From: Geobacteraceae bacterium GWC2_53_11
GTDB lineage: Bacteria > Desulfobacterota > Desulfuromonadia > Geobacterales > Pseudopelobacteraceae
NCBI GenBank assembly: GCA_001802645.1
Contig: MGZJ01000051.1
Span: 3,871-43,156 of the forward strand
Length of the DNA: 39,286 nucleotides
Reading direction: 5' to 3'
The position numbers and the translations under genes were made by a program. Of the stretch, positions 1 to 10,343 are shown piece after piece (the first letter of the stretch is position 1; each line of letters starts with the position of its first letter). Under the pieces are notes generated by a model that searched no databases, was not told where the DNA came from, and saw nothing but the letters and a program-made list of their open reading frames with translations.

Positions 1-1
1 C

Positions 2-961
2 ATGCAGCCGTTGCGAATGCTGGTACAATGCGGATTTCTGTTGTTTATGATCTGGTTGGGTGTCAGCTTTTACCGGTTTGTTCTGGCCGTCAGTTCCGGA
101 GTCAACGGAACCATGGCTGTCCGTCCCGATGGCATCGATGGCTTTCTCCCCATATCCGGTTTGTTGGGAACGGCCTTTTGGGTAAAGGGGGGCGGAATAA
201 ATACGATACACCCGGCTGCGGTGGTCGTATTTGTGACAGTGATTATTGTGTCGCTGTTGCTGAGACGTTCCTTCTGTTCCTGGATATGTCCGGTTGCAGC
301 GCTTTCCGAGTGGTCATGGAAAAGTGGCTTCCGCCTGTTTCGCCGAAATCCGAGATTGCCGAAGTGGTTTGACCGCGTATTACGAAGTCTGAAATACCTT
401 TTGTTGGTGTTTTTTGTGTATTCGATTGCCATTGCCATGTCACCGGAAGCATTGGCCGATTTTATCCGATCAGACTACCATATGATCGCAGACGTGCGGC
501 TGATGAATTTCTTTCTGCACATGTCATCCCTGTCGCTGGGTATAATCCTTGCGCTGGTAGCTTTGTCGGTAGTATTACGGAATCCTTTTTGCCGCTACCT
601 CTGTCCTTATGGAGCACTGTTGGGACTGGTTGCCATGGTTTCACCATTGCGTGTCACCCGAAACATTGACCGTTGCGTATCATGTGGAGCGTGCAGTCAG
701 GCCTGTCCCACTTATATCGATGTCATGCATAAATCAAGCGTTGTCTCGCCTGAATGCATTGGCTGTTGGCGCTGTATCAGTCACTGCCGTTTCAACGAAG
801 CGCTTTCAATGAAGGCAGTCCGTCGTTTCCCGGTTTCTGGAGTTGTCTTTGCCATTCTGGTTGTTCTGCTGTTTTGGGGAGGGACCAAGATTGGGAAGAT
901 GAGCGGACATTGGCACAGTGCCATCTCACTTGAAGAATATGTCCGATTATTGGGCAAGTAA
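2..961 (+). CDS. 4Fe-4S membrane polyferredoxin, NapH/CcoG-like
   Basis: An integral membrane iron-sulfur protein expected to pass electrons between the quinone pool or a soluble donor and a periplasmic or cytoplasmic acceptor; its actual partner is not visible. Hydrophobic helices lie at about residues 8-30, 72-88, 130-147, 175-193 and 278-293. Two CxxxCP motifs follow membrane segments (C92/C96 and C197/C201), as in NapH, NosR and CcoG relatives. Two complete ferredoxin cluster motifs follow (C225, C228, C231, C235 and C252, C255, C258, C262). The 319 residues match the usual size of NapH-type proteins, but the first ATG is at base 2, so the true start and any upstream operon partners may lie outside the window. 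Family assignment is firm; the specific pathway is unknown. Confidence 0.8.
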   Translation: MQPLRMLVQCGFLLFMIWLGVSFYRFVLAVSSGVNGTMAVRPDGIDGFLPISGLLGTAFWVKGGGINTIHPAAVVVFVTVIIVSLLLRRSFCSWICPVAALSEWSWKSGFRLFRRNPRLPKWFDRVLRSLKYLLLVFFVYSIAIAMSPEALADFIRSDYHMIADVRLMNFFLHMSSLSLGIILALVALSVVLRNPFCRYLCPYGALLGLVAMVSPLRVTRNIDRCVSCGACSQACPTYIDVMHKSSVVSPECIGCWRCISHCRFNEALSMKAVRRFPVSGVVFAILVVLLFWGGTKIGKMSGHWHSAISLEEYVRLLGK

Positions 962-979
962 CCGAAAGGAAGAACTATT

Positions 980-2149
980 ATGGGCGTATATGCCAACACT
1001 GTAAGTATTACTCAGTTTGCCGTAACAGGTGAACTGCCGAAAACGGAACAATTAGAATGGTTTTCAAAAATACTGTCTGACCGCGGATTTCAGTCAATTG
1101 AAAACTCTACCGAGGAGTCGTCTGAAGGGTGGGCCCTCGTTGACAAGCCGGACGATGCCTCGTTCGATGTACCGTCCGACTTCTGGCGCGATAATTATGT
1201 CGTCTTTTCTCTGCGCAAGGACCAACGCAAGATTCCTGCTGCTGTTCTCAAATCCCACACCGGGCGGGAAGAGGGCGCATTTTTGGCCCAGAATCCCAAT
1301 TTGCGCCGTACTCCCAAGCACAAGCGCGAGGAGATAAAAGAGCAGGTTCAAATTCGCCTCCTGACCAGGTGCCTTCCGGTTCCCTCCACTGTTGATATCG
1401 TATGGGATCAGAAGAGTGGCGTGCTGACGCTCTACAGCCTGGGTACGAAAGTCATTGAACGGTTCGAAGATATCTTCCGCAAGTCGTTTGAGGGGTTCAG
1501 CCCGGTAATTGTTCACCCGTTTGCACGGGCTCGCACATTGCTTGAAGGGCAGATGCTTGATGCACTGGAGGCTGCCAATCAGTCTGGATCCGACGCTGTC
1601 GTCGCCATGATTCGTGATAACCAGTGGCTGGGGTGGGATTTCATGTTATGGCTACTCCAGCGAGGAGTGAACGGCGAAGGTGAGTTTTCCGTTTGCCGCC
1701 CCGGTCATATTACGCATGGTGAAAAGTTTTCCGCCTGGATTGATGATCGTATCCAGTTTCAAGGCGGTGGCGAAGAGGGGGGTATTCAGAAAGTCACCGT
1801 TTCAGGTTCACAGGACAGCTATCTGGAAGCCAAATCCGCTCTCAAGGGTGGCAAGCGGATTACCAGCGCGACCATCTGTATGGAAAAAGACGAGAACCCC
1901 TGGAAGTTGACGCTCAAAGGTGATACGTTTGGTTTCGCTTCATTCAAATGTCCTCAAGTCCGCGTTGAAAAAGATGCGACGGTCGATCAGATGAGTGAGC
2001 GGGAAGCGGTCTTTTACGAACGGATGTTTCTGATGGAGCAGGGGATTCAGATGTTCGACAGCTTATTTACGGCGTTTCTTACGGAACGCTTGACCGATGC
2101 ATGGAATGGTCGCTTGCAGGCAATTCAAGCCTGGCTGGACGGGGAGTAG
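980..2149 (+). CDS. rdgC: RdgC-like recombination-associated protein
   Basis: RdgC proteins are ring-shaped DNA-binding proteins that limit RecA-dependent recombination in Enterobacteria. The 389-residue product opens with a segment of the RdgC type (T-G-E-L-P near residue 16-20). It continues with the family's middle block: a run ending K-I-P-A-A-V-L near 83-89, then a charged K/R/E helix, then L-L-T-R-C-L-P where RdgC has L-L-P-R-A-F. Later an R-I-Q-F segment follows a GEKFSAWID stretch, like the R-I-Q-F core strand of RdgC. It is longer than Escherichia coli RdgC (about 300 residues). An AAAGGAAG ribosome site precedes the ATG. It lies 18 bases after the 4Fe-4S gene and 4 bases before obg. 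The assignment rests on remembered family patterns; function in this lineage is inferred. Confidence 0.65.
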   Translation: MGVYANTVSITQFAVTGELPKTEQLEWFSKILSDRGFQSIENSTEESSEGWALVDKPDDASFDVPSDFWRDNYVVFSLRKDQRKIPAAVLKSHTGREEGAFLAQNPNLRRTPKHKREEIKEQVQIRLLTRCLPVPSTVDIVWDQKSGVLTLYSLGTKVIERFEDIFRKSFEGFSPVIVHPFARARTLLEGQMLDALEAANQSGSDAVVAMIRDNQWLGWDFMLWLLQRGVNGEGEFSVCRPGHITHGEKFSAWIDDRIQFQGGGEEGGIQKVTVSGSQDSYLEAKSALKGGKRITSATICMEKDENPWKLTLKGDTFGFASFKCPQVRVEKDATVDQMSEREAVFYERMFLMEQGIQMFDSLFTAFLTERLTDAWNGRLQAIQAWLDGE

Positions 2150-2153
2150 TTTG

Positions 2154-3170
2154 ATGAAATTCATCGATGAAGTAACATTATTCGCATCTTCTGGACATGG
2201 TGGCGCCGGGTGCGTTGCCTTTCGTCACGAAAAGTTTATTGAGTTCGGCGGCCCAAGCGGCGGTGACGGCGGCAAGGGGGGGGATGTCATTTTTGAGGCG
2301 GTCTCCGGTCTCTCGACGTTACTGGAGTTGCGCCACAGGCCGCATCAGAAAGCTGAACATGGTCATAACGGCATGGGCAAAAACCGGCATGGTGCCGGCG
2401 GTAATGATCTATTATTGAAAGTTCCGGTTGGAACGGTTATCAAAGACGCAGAGACCGGAGATGTACTGGCTGACCTGACCGAGAACGGTCAGCGCGTGGT
2501 TCTGCTGCGCGGGGGCAGGGGGGGGCAGGGGAATGCCCGGTTTGCAACCGCTACCAACAAGGCGCCCAAATTTGCCCAACCGGGTGAAGAGCATGAAGAG
2601 CGCAAACTTCGCCTGGAGTTAAAACTGATGGCGGATGTCGGGTTGCTTGGCTTGCCGAACGCAGGCAAATCTTCGCTTATCAGCAAAGTCTCGGCCGCCC
2701 GTCCCAAAATCGCCGATTATCCTTTTACCACCATGGTTCCCTCTCTGGGGGTGGTGCCTTATAAGGATTATCGCTCTTTTGTCATGGCGGATATTCCCGG
2801 CATTATCGAAGGCGCCCACGAAGGGGCTGGACTCGGACACCGGTTTCTCAAACACCTGGAGCGATCCGGAATCCTGCTGCATCTGGTTGATATCTCCTGG
2901 ATGCCGGAGCGTGATCCCCGTGCTGAATTTGAGTCGATCAACCGCGAATTGGCATTGTTCAGTCCGGAGCTTGCAGCGAAAGAGCAGGTTGTTGTGATTA
3001 CCAAGCTTGATTTGCCGCAGACACGGGAAGAACTGCCTGAAATAAAAGCCTGGTTCGAAGGTAAGGGTATTGCCGTGTTTCCGATCTCTTCCGCGACCGG
3101 GGAGGGGGTAGATATTCTACTTGATGAGATTGCGCGCCGGTTGTGGGGTAAACCGGAAGAGGTGTGGTGA
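2154..3170 (+). CDS. obg: GTPase Obg (CgtA), ribosome-associated
   Basis: Essential-type GTPase that binds the 50S subunit and couples ribosome maturation and stress signalling to GTP level. The glycine-rich Obg fold covers about residues 1-158 (dense G/GG repeats at 13-43 and 118-127). The G domain follows: P-loop G166-S173 with NAGKSS, switch threonines at 192-193, DIPG at 213-216, TKLD at 283-286 and SSATGEG at 312-318. The 338 residues lack the long C-terminal OCT/TGS-like extension of some homologues. The ATG at 2154 is chosen because it begins the conserved M-K-F-I-D start and is preceded by GGGGAG. The stop shares bases with the proB start (ATGA), so translation is probably coupled. 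Confidence 0.97.
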   Translation: MKFIDEVTLFASSGHGGAGCVAFRHEKFIEFGGPSGGDGGKGGDVIFEAVSGLSTLLELRHRPHQKAEHGHNGMGKNRHGAGGNDLLLKVPVGTVIKDAETGDVLADLTENGQRVVLLRGGRGGQGNARFATATNKAPKFAQPGEEHEERKLRLELKLMADVGLLGLPNAGKSSLISKVSAARPKIADYPFTTMVPSLGVVPYKDYRSFVMADIPGIIEGAHEGAGLGHRFLKHLERSGILLHLVDISWMPERDPRAEFESINRELALFSPELAAKEQVVVITKLDLPQTREELPEIKAWFEGKGIAVFPISSATGEGVDILLDEIARRLWGKPEEVW

Positions 3171-4291
3171 TGAGGAAGGAACTGCTCAAAACAGTTAAAC
3201 GGGTGGTGATAAAGATCGGAAGCAGGGTACTTACCGACTCGGACGGTGCTCTGGATATGGCTGTCATTGGACGAATCTGTGATGAAATAGCCATGCTGCG
3301 TGATCAGGGTCTGCAAGTTGTGGTCGTCTCGTCCGGTGCTGTCGCAGCGGGCAGAAGCGAGCTGGGATTGACGGACAAGCCGCGAACTATCCCTCACAAA
3401 CAGGCGGCAGCAGCCGTAGGGCAGACCCGCTTGATGCAGGCCTATGAGACGTCGTTTACGCCACATAACCTCAAGACTGCACAGGTACTGTTGACAAGTG
3501 AGGACCTTGGTAGCAGGCAGCGTTTTCTTAATGCCCGTGCTACCCTTGACGCTCTGCTCGGTTTCGGCATAATCCCCATTATCAACGAAAACGACACCGT
3601 TGTTGTTGACGAAATAAAGTTCGGCGACAACGATAATCTTTCCGCGCTTGTTACAAACGTTGCAGAAGCACACCTCCTGTTGATCCTGACCGATATTGAA
3701 GGCTTCTATACTGCTGACCCCACTACAGATCCGGAAGCTACGTTGATACCGTTGATAAAGGCAGTCACTCGTGACGTGGAACGGGTTGCCGGTGGCTCCG
3801 GCTCATCGGTCGGTACCGGTGGGATGGCGACAAAGGTGGCTGCTGCCAAGAAAGCCGGTAAAAACGGGGTGGCAACCATTATGGTGTCGGGAAAAAGGAA
3901 AGGCGTTATTACCGCAGCATTGCGCGGCGAAGAAGTCGGTACCCTTTTCCTGCCCTCCGATACCGGTCTGAACCGCCGAAAACACTGGATTGCCTATACG
4001 TTAAAACCGTCCGGAAAAATAGTTGTTGATGATGGTGCCAGGAATGCCTTGCTGAAAAAAGGTAAAAGTCTACTTCCGTCAGGAATTGTAAAGGTGGAAG
4101 GGAAATTTGAGCGGGGGGCTTGCGTCAGGTTAACCGGCTTGGATGGCGTTGAATTCGCACGGGGTTTGTCGGATTATTCAAGTAATGAATCATCCCGTTT
4201 GATTGGCTGCAAAAGCCTGGAAATCGAGGGTATTCTCGGCTACCATTACGGTGATGTTATTGTCCATCGTGATAATCTGGTTCTGCTTTAG
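3170..4291 (+). CDS. proB: Glutamate 5-kinase with PUA domain
   Basis: Catalyses the first step of proline synthesis, ATP-dependent phosphorylation of glutamate to gamma-glutamyl phosphate. The amino-acid kinase domain (about residues 8-260) shows KIGSRVL at 15-21, [10 protein letters not shown] at 53-62, INENDTV at 138-144, FGDNDNLSA at 151-159 and GTGGM at 216-220. A C-terminal PUA domain occupies about 281-365, giving the 373 residues expected of the long ProB form. The ATG at 3170 overlaps the obg TGA; two in-frame GTG codons (3164, 3167) just upstream are less likely starts. proA, often next to proB, does not follow here; a hairpin and a convergent gene do. Confidence 0.97.
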   Translation: MRKELLKTVKRVVIKIGSRVLTDSDGALDMAVIGRICDEIAMLRDQGLQVVVVSSGAVAAGRSELGLTDKPRTIPHKQAAAAVGQTRLMQAYETSFTPHNLKTAQVLLTSEDLGSRQRFLNARATLDALLGFGIIPIINENDTVVVDEIKFGDNDNLSALVTNVAEAHLLLILTDIEGFYTADPTTDPEATLIPLIKAVTRDVERVAGGSGSSVGTGGMATKVAAAKKAGKNGVATIMVSGKRKGVITAALRGEEVGTLFLPSDTGLNRRKHWIAYTLKPSGKIVVDDGARNALLKKGKSLLPSGIVKVEGKFERGACVRLTGLDGVEFARGLSDYSSNESSRLIGCKSLEIEGILGYHYGDVIVHRDNLVLL

Positions 4292-4298
4292 ACGAGGT

Positions 4299-4331
4299 AC
4301 GGCCTCAGGGCTTTGTTGCCACTGAGGCCGT
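4299..4331. terminator. Hairpin between convergent proB and 4356-5648 gene
   Basis: Perfect 10-bp inverted repeat (ACGGCCTCAG at 4299-4308, CTGAGGCCGT at 4322-4331) begins 8 bases after the proB stop. The T-run after it is poor (TTGTATT), so it may act by structure or need a factor. Being symmetrical, it could serve both converging transcripts. Confidence 0.7.
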
Positions 4332-4355
4332 TTGTATTGAAAGAATGTTACTTCG

Positions 4356-5648
4356 TTACTTCGCCTGAATTGTCGTAGCACTTGCGGTAAAGATATCTTT
4401 TCGTTGCAAGGTCCCATTAACTACCTCAACATGCCCCCGCACTTCTTGGCCGGCCATACTGTTTTCACGTACCTGCACATCCAGATTTATTTCCGCCAGT
4501 TTTCCTATATCAACCTGATCCACTTTGAAGACAAGCGTGCCGTCTGACTCCTGTTTGAAGGGGGTGTCCGGAGCCCCTTGAAAATCAATCTGCGACGGAA
4601 GCTGCAGCCGGACAGTCAGGTTCCTGGCTGGTAATGAACCGGCATTAAGAACCATGACCCGGTAGCGGAGCTTCTCTCCTGGAATCACTTTCTGTTTGGC
4701 AAGTTTAGCAACAGCTCGTACGAGAGGTGCTGAACTTATGACTACAGTGTCCCTCTGAAAACTCACATCACTGAATTTTGCAGATACGGCTTTGACGGCC
4801 ACCGTAGTTCTATGGCCATCGACCATTTCAGCCGGCATCCGGAAGGCGACGGACCCTTTAAATGTTTCACCTGCTGCAAGTGTAAGGCGTGTGATGATTT
4901 CATTGGGCTTATCTGCTCTGACCAGCGTGGCGTCGTATTCTTTAGCGGCCGTAACCGTCAGGAGAAACTCTTCACTGTTTTTGCCTTTATTGGCTATTTC
5001 AATGGGAAGAGCGCCGTTACTGTCGACGGGGACAGCTCCTGCAGCGTTATTCAGTGTGATTACTGCTTTTATACTTGCCTTGGCCAGTTTTTCAGCCTGC
5101 AGCCGTTCGGTCTCACGACGTTCAGCTTCCAGTTTGATTTGAGCCAAGCGTTCCTGCTCAGCCTTGGCCCTGGCAACGCGTTCCATCTCCCGTTTCTGCT
5201 CGGCGGCCCGTTCGCGTGCCAGTCTGTCAGAACGGACTTTTTTGGCTGAAGTCTGAAGCGTCTTGTCGGGAGCAAGGAGCTCGCCTTTTTGCTGGCGGCC
5301 GGCCAGAGTTTTCAGCTCGTCTTCAACAGAGGTCTTCAGGCTGCTTTCAGGGAATTCGCTTGAAAACAGGGAGATTGATTTTGCGGCACGCTCATTGTCA
5401 CCCGATTTAAGGCTTGCCCGGGCAATGAGAAGGAGTGTCACGTCACGCAACGGAGAATCAGGGAATACCTGGTTGAGTTGATCACACTTCTCAATTGCCA
5501 GGAGATAATCCTTCTGCTGGTAGGCGTTAAATGCTTCAACAAATACCGTGGCGTCATCAATTTCTGTGGTGTATGCGGGAGAAGATGCCAGCAACACGAA
5601 AAGCAGAAGTAGAACGAGTCTGGTTACAAGAGTGGACAGGTGCTTCAT
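4356..5648 (-). CDS. Exported TPR-like/coiled-coil protein of unknown function
   Basis: Not a recognised named gene. The 430-residue product begins with a Sec-type signal peptide ([10 protein letters not shown], a leucine-rich core, then SSPAYT). Next come two helical tetratricopeptide-like units (about residues 25-95, with A-I-E-K-C-D and F-P-D-S-P-L-R features typical of BamD/YbgF-type repeats). A strongly charged coiled coil (about 125-195, runs of E/R/K/A) is followed by two beta-rich domains, the last resembling bacterial conserved-repeat or CARDB-type modules. It is probably periplasmic. The ATG at 5648 is chosen over one five codons upstream because it starts the signal peptide directly and leaves a 4-base gap to the rpoD stop; no strong ribosome site is seen, so it may be translated by coupling with rpoD. 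Confidence 0.75.
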   Translation of the reverse strand: MKHLSTLVTRLVLLLLFVLLASSPAYTTEIDDATVFVEAFNAYQQKDYLLAIEKCDQLNQVFPDSPLRDVTLLLIARASLKSGDNERAAKSISLFSSEFPESSLKTSVEDELKTLAGRQQKGELLAPDKTLQTSAKKVRSDRLARERAAEQKREMERVARAKAEQERLAQIKLEAERRETERLQAEKLAKASIKAVITLNNAAGAVPVDSNGALPIEIANKGKNSEEFLLTVTAAKEYDATLVRADKPNEIITRLTLAAGETFKGSVAFRMPAEMVDGHRTTVAVKAVSAKFSDVSFQRDTVVISSAPLVRAVAKLAKQKVIPGEKLRYRVMVLNAGSLPARNLTVRLQLPSQIDFQGAPDTPFKQESDGTLVFKVDQVDIGKLAEINLDVQVRENSMAGQEVRGHVEVVNGTLQRKDIFTASATTIQAK

Positions 5649-5652
5649 GGGA

Positions 5653-7401
5653 TCAGTCCACAAAGCTCTTCAGTTTTTTGCTGCGACTCGGGTGCCGCAA
5701 TTTCCGCAGCGCCTTCGCTTCGATCTGGCGGATACGTTCGCGGGTAACCTCGAAGTCCTGCCCAACCTCTTCAAGCGTGTGGTCACTTTTCTCGCCAATA
5801 CCGAATCTCATGCGGAGCACTTTTTCTTCGCGTGGCGTCAGGGTGGCAAGAACCTTGGCAGTGCTCTCAGAGAGGTTGTTCTTGATAACCGCTTCAATGG
5901 GAGAAATGACCCCCTTATCTTCGATGAAATCGCCCAGATGGGAGTCTTCTTCCTCACCAATAGGAGTCTCAAGAGAAATCGGTTCCTTGGCAATCTTCAG
6001 AACCTTGCGCACCTTGTCGAGCGGCAGCTGCATGCGTTCGGCAATCTCTTCAGGTGAAGGCTCGCGGCCATTCTCCTGAACCAGTTGGCGACTGGTACGT
6101 ATCAACTTGTTGATGGTTTCGATCATGTGGACCGGAATACGGATCGTGCGGGCCTGGTCGGCAATGGCGCGGGTAATCGCCTGGCGGATCCACCAGGTGG
6201 CATAGGTGGAAAATTTATAACCGCGTTGATATTCGAATTTATCGACCGCCTTCATCAGGCCGATATTCCCTTCCTGAATCAGATCGAGGAACTGTAGGCC
6301 ACGGTTCGTATATTTCTTTGCGATCGATACAACGAGTCGCAGGTTTGCCTCGATAAGCTCGCTTTTGGCAATACGTGCCTTGCATTCGCCTTCTTCAATG
6401 GCTTTGAGCGCTGCAGAAAGATCGCGGGCCTTGAAGCCGGATTCCTGCTCGACCTTTTCAATTTTTCGTGCAGCAGTACGAAGGCGTTTTTCAACTTTCG
6501 CAGTTTCTTCCTCGTCCAGCTTAAGTTTGTTGAGTTCAGTCGTACATTTTTCATCTTCGTTTTGCAGCCTGTCGAGCAGCGCCTTTAATTTCTCTACCGG
6601 AATAACTTTTTCAAGATCAGATAACTCAGCCTGTAATTTGTCAACCTTGCCGGACAATTCTTTCAAACGCTCGGCAACCCTGTTGGTGTGGCGGTCTTTC
6701 AGGCGCAGCGATTTTAAAAGATCAGCCTGATGATCTTTTTCTTCCCGATATTTTTTTTCAAATTCTTTTTTCTTGGCAGGTGTTTTTGCCGCTGCCACGG
6801 CTGCTGCAAGCTCGATCAACAACTGGTCCTGTGCAGCGATGGCGTCAATAACCTCCAGAATTCTGGTCTTCTGGACGTCTTCTTCATCCTCTTCAAGCTC
6901 TTCTTCTTCAACTTCCTTGCTAACTTCCGAAGGGTTTATCTGAAACTTTCTCAGCCGTTCACCCAGTAAAACAACTTCTTTGACCGTGATGGGCGTATTA
7001 AGAATAACACCTGCCACATCCCGCTCACCATCTTCAATTCTCTTGGCAATCTCGACTTCACCTTCCCGGGTGAGAAGGGAAACAGAGCCCATTTCGCGTA
7101 AATACATCCGGACCGGGTCACTGGTGCGACCGATGGAGCCTGGCTCAAACTCTACCTCTTCCGATTCGCCTTCCGACTCTTCATCCTCGTCAAGATCACT
7201 CTTCATTTTCGGGATTTTGATCTTCTGGGCAGAATCGACAATTTCTATGTCGAGATCACCAAACATGCCCATCACATCATCAATCTGGTCGGTGGCGATG
7301 TCGGGGGGAAGGATGTCGTTGACTTCATCATATGTCAGGAACCCTTTTTCCTTACCGATATCAATCAACTCTTTAACGTCATCCATGTTTTTTTTGGCCA
7401 T
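5653..7401 (-). CDS. rpoD: Primary sigma factor RpoD (sigma-70)
   Basis: Housekeeping sigma subunit that directs RNA polymerase to -35/-10 promoters. Region 1.1 occupies about residues 5-57. It is followed by an acidic linker (68-87), region 1.2 ([12 protein letters not shown] at 94-105) and a long non-conserved, K/E-rich segment (about 160-330). Region 2 carries the conserved [13 protein letters not shown] and [12 protein letters not shown] stretches. Region 3 follows, and region 4 has a helix-turn-helix near 542-568 with the [10 protein letters not shown] recognition helix. The 582-residue length is normal. A TGAGGTG ribosome site precedes the ATG. It is the fifth gene of the rpsU-yqeY-cvpA-dnaG-rpoD block, the classic macromolecular-synthesis grouping. 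Confidence 0.98.
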   Translation of the reverse strand: MAKKNMDDVKELIDIGKEKGFLTYDEVNDILPPDIATDQIDDVMGMFGDLDIEIVDSAQKIKIPKMKSDLDEDEESEGESEEVEFEPGSIGRTSDPVRMYLREMGSVSLLTREGEVEIAKRIEDGERDVAGVILNTPITVKEVVLLGERLRKFQINPSEVSKEVEEEELEEDEEDVQKTRILEVIDAIAAQDQLLIELAAAVAAAKTPAKKKEFEKKYREEKDHQADLLKSLRLKDRHTNRVAERLKELSGKVDKLQAELSDLEKVIPVEKLKALLDRLQNEDEKCTTELNKLKLDEEETAKVEKRLRTAARKIEKVEQESGFKARDLSAALKAIEEGECKARIAKSELIEANLRLVVSIAKKYTNRGLQFLDLIQEGNIGLMKAVDKFEYQRGYKFSTYATWWIRQAITRAIADQARTIRIPVHMIETINKLIRTSRQLVQENGREPSPEEIAERMQLPLDKVRKVLKIAKEPISLETPIGEEEDSHLGDFIEDKGVISPIEAVIKNNLSESTAKVLATLTPREEKVLRMRFGIGEKSDHTLEEVGQDFEVTRERIRQIEAKALRKLRHPSRSKKLKSFVD

Positions 7402-7432
7402 GTGTTTTCACCTCAAAGGACAGCTGTTATAT

Positions 7433-9184
7433 TTAAAGTTTAGATTTTCGTGAACGGAGAGCATCCGCCTGTTGAAGCAGTTCTTCATATTCCGTACTTG
7501 CCGGATCAACAACTGCCAGCCGGGCAGCAATATCCTTGATTGAAGAAAGCTGCTTTTTTTCGTTGCTTCTCGTGCATTGACTGAGAACTGCCCGCCAATC
7601 GATATCCGCCAGATATGCATCCGATACCATTATCCGGGAAAAAAGCGCCTTCAGTTCCGGCTGCTCGATCGACTCGGCCAGTATACCGGTCACATTGTCG
7701 TCATCGGAACCGGTCAGCTTGTCCCGCAACAATCCGGCCAATAAAAGATAATCATTCGTGAAGACCGTTTCAAGGCCGATGCGTACTATTTCTGCCCGGG
7801 CATCCGGATAATTTATCAGCAGCGCCAGAAGCGTGTCCTGAACGTTGTCACTGGTCTGAGATGCTCTGTCGGGATTCGTCGGCGCATCCTGCTGAGAAAG
7901 CTTGGCTCCGCCCATTCGCTTGCGGAACGCATGGGAGGTTATGCCGAGCAGACGGCATATTTCTTTCTCGTATAAATCCCGTTCTACCGAGTCAACAATT
8001 TTACGAAAACGGGGGACGATTTCGTCGATTATCCGAACCTTGCTGTCCACACTGTCGGGCGGTGTTTCGAACAACAGGGACCGCACAAAGTACTCAAACA
8101 CCGGACGTGCCTTGTCACGGAGGGCAGCAAACTCATCGCTGGAATGGGTAGTGAGGAAGCTGTCCGGGTCGTCACCGGCCGGTAATGAGATTACATATGC
8201 CGGGATGCGCTGTTCAAGAAATAGTTCCATAGAGCGGATAGTGGCTTTTTTACCGGCACTATCGCTGTCAAACAGTGTGTAGACACGATCAGCATGACGT
8301 TTGAGCAAGCCGGCGTGGGTTCCGGTGAGAGCCGTTCCGCATGTGGCCACAACATTCTGTACCCCGGCCCTGTAAAGAGCCAGATGATCAAAGTAGCCCT
8401 CAACAATAATGACGGAGCTTCCGGTTCTGATGGAAGGGAGCGCCATATCCAGCCCGAAAAGTACCGAACTCTTGTGGTAGAGGGGTGATTCGGGTGAGTT
8501 TATATATTTGGGGAGCGTTGCGTCCAGAACCCTGCCTGCAAACGCAATCACCTGGCCGCGCGCATCACGGATCGGGAAAATGAGCCGATTGCGGAACAGG
8601 TCATACCATCCGGAATCCGATTTACGAATGATTCCGAGTTTAAGCGCGCTCTCCAGTTCGGCGCCGTTGTTTTTAAGATGTTTTACCAGGCCGTCGCGTC
8701 GATCTGGGGCAAAACCGAGTCGGTATTCTTCAGAAATGCCCGCCTCGACCGAGCGTTTGGCAAGGTACTGCCGGGCAGCCTCGCCTTCCTGACCATGCAG
8801 AAGAATTGACCGGTAATAGGATGCTGTCAGTTCATTTATTCGCTGGAACCTGACAAATTCATCTTGTGTTTCTTTTTCTGCCGGAGTGAGCTGTCGCTCC
8901 TCAATTTCGATTCCGGATTTTCTGGCCAGCAGCTTGACCGCTTCGGGAAAACTGAGCCCCTCCATCTTCATGATGAAAGTGAAGGCGTTGCCGCCGGCGC
9001 CGCACCCGAAACAGTGGAATATCTCCCTTGCCGGATTAACATTGAACGACGGTGTTTTTTCGCCGTGAAACGGGCAAAGTCCAAGGAAGTTGCCGCCGGA
9101 CCGTCGCAATTGGACGTACTCCGAAACAACTTCAACTATGGAAAGCCGATCAGCAACCTCGCGAACCTTGTCCTCGGGAATCAT
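7433..9184 (-). CDS. dnaG: DNA primase DnaG
   Basis: Synthesises RNA primers for lagging-strand replication with the DnaB helicase. The CHC2 zinc finger is intact (C37, H40, C58, C61). The RNA polymerase core follows, with the Toprim motif IVEGYFD near residue 262 and a DSDSAGKKA stretch near 310. The C-terminal helicase-interaction region (about 430-583) is less conserved. The ATG at 9184 starts the normal M-I-P-E-D-K-V N-terminus, follows an AAGGGA site and overlaps the cvpA stop (ATGA). An upstream start nine codons earlier is unlikely because it would sit inside cvpA without a ribosome site. Confidence 0.97.
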   Translation of the reverse strand: MIPEDKVREVADRLSIVEVVSEYVQLRRSGGNFLGLCPFHGEKTPSFNVNPAREIFHCFGCGAGGNAFTFIMKMEGLSFPEAVKLLARKSGIEIEERQLTPAEKETQDEFVRFQRINELTASYYRSILLHGQEGEAARQYLAKRSVEAGISEEYRLGFAPDRRDGLVKHLKNNGAELESALKLGIIRKSDSGWYDLFRNRLIFPIRDARGQVIAFAGRVLDATLPKYINSPESPLYHKSSVLFGLDMALPSIRTGSSVIIVEGYFDHLALYRAGVQNVVATCGTALTGTHAGLLKRHADRVYTLFDSDSAGKKATIRSMELFLEQRIPAYVISLPAGDDPDSFLTTHSSDEFAALRDKARPVFEYFVRSLLFETPPDSVDSKVRIIDEIVPRFRKIVDSVERDLYEKEICRLLGITSHAFRKRMGGAKLSQQDAPTNPDRASQTSDNVQDTLLALLINYPDARAEIVRIGLETVFTNDYLLLAGLLRDKLTGSDDDNVTGILAESIEQPELKALFSRIMVSDAYLADIDWRAVLSQCTRSNEKKQLSSIKDIAARLAVVDPASTEYEELLQQADALRSRKSKL

Positions 9185-9672
9185 TTCTTTTGTCCCTTGG
9201 CATCGCGCCATTCAGAGAGGAAATGGTCTCCGGTTTGGGCCAGCAGGTTGGCAGACTCAGTCGAACGGATTTTATTTCTAATCTGTTCCGGCATGAACCC
9301 TGAGGCGGCAATACTGAAAACCATGCAGAGCAACAGCGCTCCTTCGACAGCTCCGATAAGCAAGCCCCCCAGCCGGTTCAGGCTGCCCAGCATGACGAGT
9401 TTCAAGGCTGCTGTAATTACATTGCCGACAATGTGGGCACAAATTCCGGTAATCAGCAGTATGATGATAAACGCCAAAAACGAAGACAGATGTGCAGGCA
9501 GATGAAGGGCACTTTTTATGGGTACCGAGAGCAGAGGATGAAACCGGTATGCCAGCCAGCCGCCTAACAGAAGACCTGCCATGGATGACGCCTCATTGAC
9601 GAGACCGCGGACAAGTCCTTTGACAGCAAAAAAACAGAGAACAGATAATATAATGATGTCAATTAGATTCAT
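9181..9672 (-). CDS. cvpA: CvpA family inner-membrane protein
   Basis: A 163-residue protein with four hydrophobic segments (about residues 3-20, 28-45, 65-85 and 100-125) and the D-I-I-I-L-S-V start and G-L-V-R-G-L turn of the CvpA/colicin V production family. In Enterobacteria CvpA affects colicin V export and envelope stress tolerance; its molecular job remains unclear. Its stop codon overlaps the dnaG start by four bases, so it is translated with dnaG. The ribosome site is weak. A 197-base gap separates it from yqeY upstream. Confidence 0.85.
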   Translation of the reverse strand: MNLIDIIILSVLCFFAVKGLVRGLVNEASSMAGLLLGGWLAYRFHPLLSVPIKSALHLPAHLSSFLAFIIILLITGICAHIVGNVITAALKLVMLGSLNRLGGLLIGAVEGALLLCMVFSIAASGFMPEQIRNKIRSTESANLLAQTGDHFLSEWRDAKGQKK

Positions 9673-9698
9673 TGTGGCAACTTGACCGATTTACAAAG

Positions 9699-9725
9699 AA
9701 GGGGCAATCTCAATGAAAGCCCCTT
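9699..9725 (-). other. Hairpin in cvpA leader, possible attenuator
   Basis: A 7-bp perfect inverted repeat (AAGGGGC / GCCCCTT, 13-base loop) lies 27 bases before the cvpA start. Read on the minus strand it is followed by CTTTGT, a short weak T-rich tail. It could modulate readthrough from rpsU-yqeY into dnaG-rpoD. The rest of the 197-base gap (9673-9869) shows no gene. Confidence 0.4.
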
Positions 9726-9869
9726 GACCGTGTATTTTGTATAAATCAGGATGATGCGCCTGTTGATAACGTACAAATCGTTCAGCGCGCTTCACGCCAC
9801 CGTCTCGGCCATGCTTGACCATTCACGGAATCTGGATCTAATGGATTGTTTTTTTATGAAGTTAACAGG

Positions 9870-10313
9870 TTATGCGAGCAGCCGTTTAACAGCATCATTC
9901 ACAAATCTGCCGTCCGCCTTACCTGCGGTAAGCGGGCTTACCGCTTTCATTACCCGGCCCATATCTTTAACGCCTTGAGCCCCAATCTCCTGAATAATTC
10001 CAGAAACAAGGGCTTCAATTTCATCAGAGCTCAATTGGGCGGGCAAAAACTCAAGCAGAACCGCAAGCTCAGCTTCTTCTTTTTCAGCCAGCTCAAGCCG
10101 GTTTCCTTCGCGGTAAAGTTTTATGGATTCACGGCGCTGTTTGGCCATGGTCGATATGACGTCTATGACAGCCCGATCGTCAAGCTCTGTCCGACTGTCT
10201 ATTTCACGATTTTTAATTGCAGCCCGTACCATGCGGACAGCCGAAAGGCGCAGGTCATCCCGCGCCTTCATGGCTGTTTTCATCGCATCGTTTAACTGAT
10301 CTTTCAGTGTCAT
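9870..10313 (-). CDS. yqeY: GatB/YqeY domain protein
   Basis: A 147-residue protein made only of the YqeY fold, the tRNA-binding tail domain found at the end of GatB in the Glu/Asp-tRNA amidotransferase. It starts with L-K-D-Q-L-N-D-A-M-K-x-A-M-K-A-R-D, followed by L-R-L-S-A-V-R-M-V-R-A-A-I-K-N-x-E, both typical. Free-standing copies are proposed to act with tRNA or amidase partners, but a role is not established. It lies 30 bases after rpsU, with AAGGA before the ATG, in the conserved rpsU-yqeY arrangement. Confidence 0.93.
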   Translation of the reverse strand: MTLKDQLNDAMKTAMKARDDLRLSAVRMVRAAIKNREIDSRTELDDRAVIDVISTMAKQRRESIKLYREGNRLELAEKEEAELAVLLEFLPAQLSSDEIEALVSGIIQEIGAQGVKDMGRVMKAVSPLTAGKADGRFVNDAVKRLLA

Positions 10314-10343
10314 GCCATGTCCTTATTCTGGAGCAACAGGATA

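Noticed and set aside
3164-3169. GTG codons upstream as the proB start
   Set aside because: They lie within the obg end, and the ATG at 3170 gives the usual ProB N-terminus and an ATGA overlap.
2768-3673. Long antisense reading frame opposite obg/proB
   Set aside because: Its translation is low-complexity and unlike any family, it overlaps two certain genes, and it has no ribosome site.
9726-9869. Small gene or RNA in the yqeY-cvpA gap
   Set aside because: No ribosome site, no conserved product and no paired promoter and terminator.
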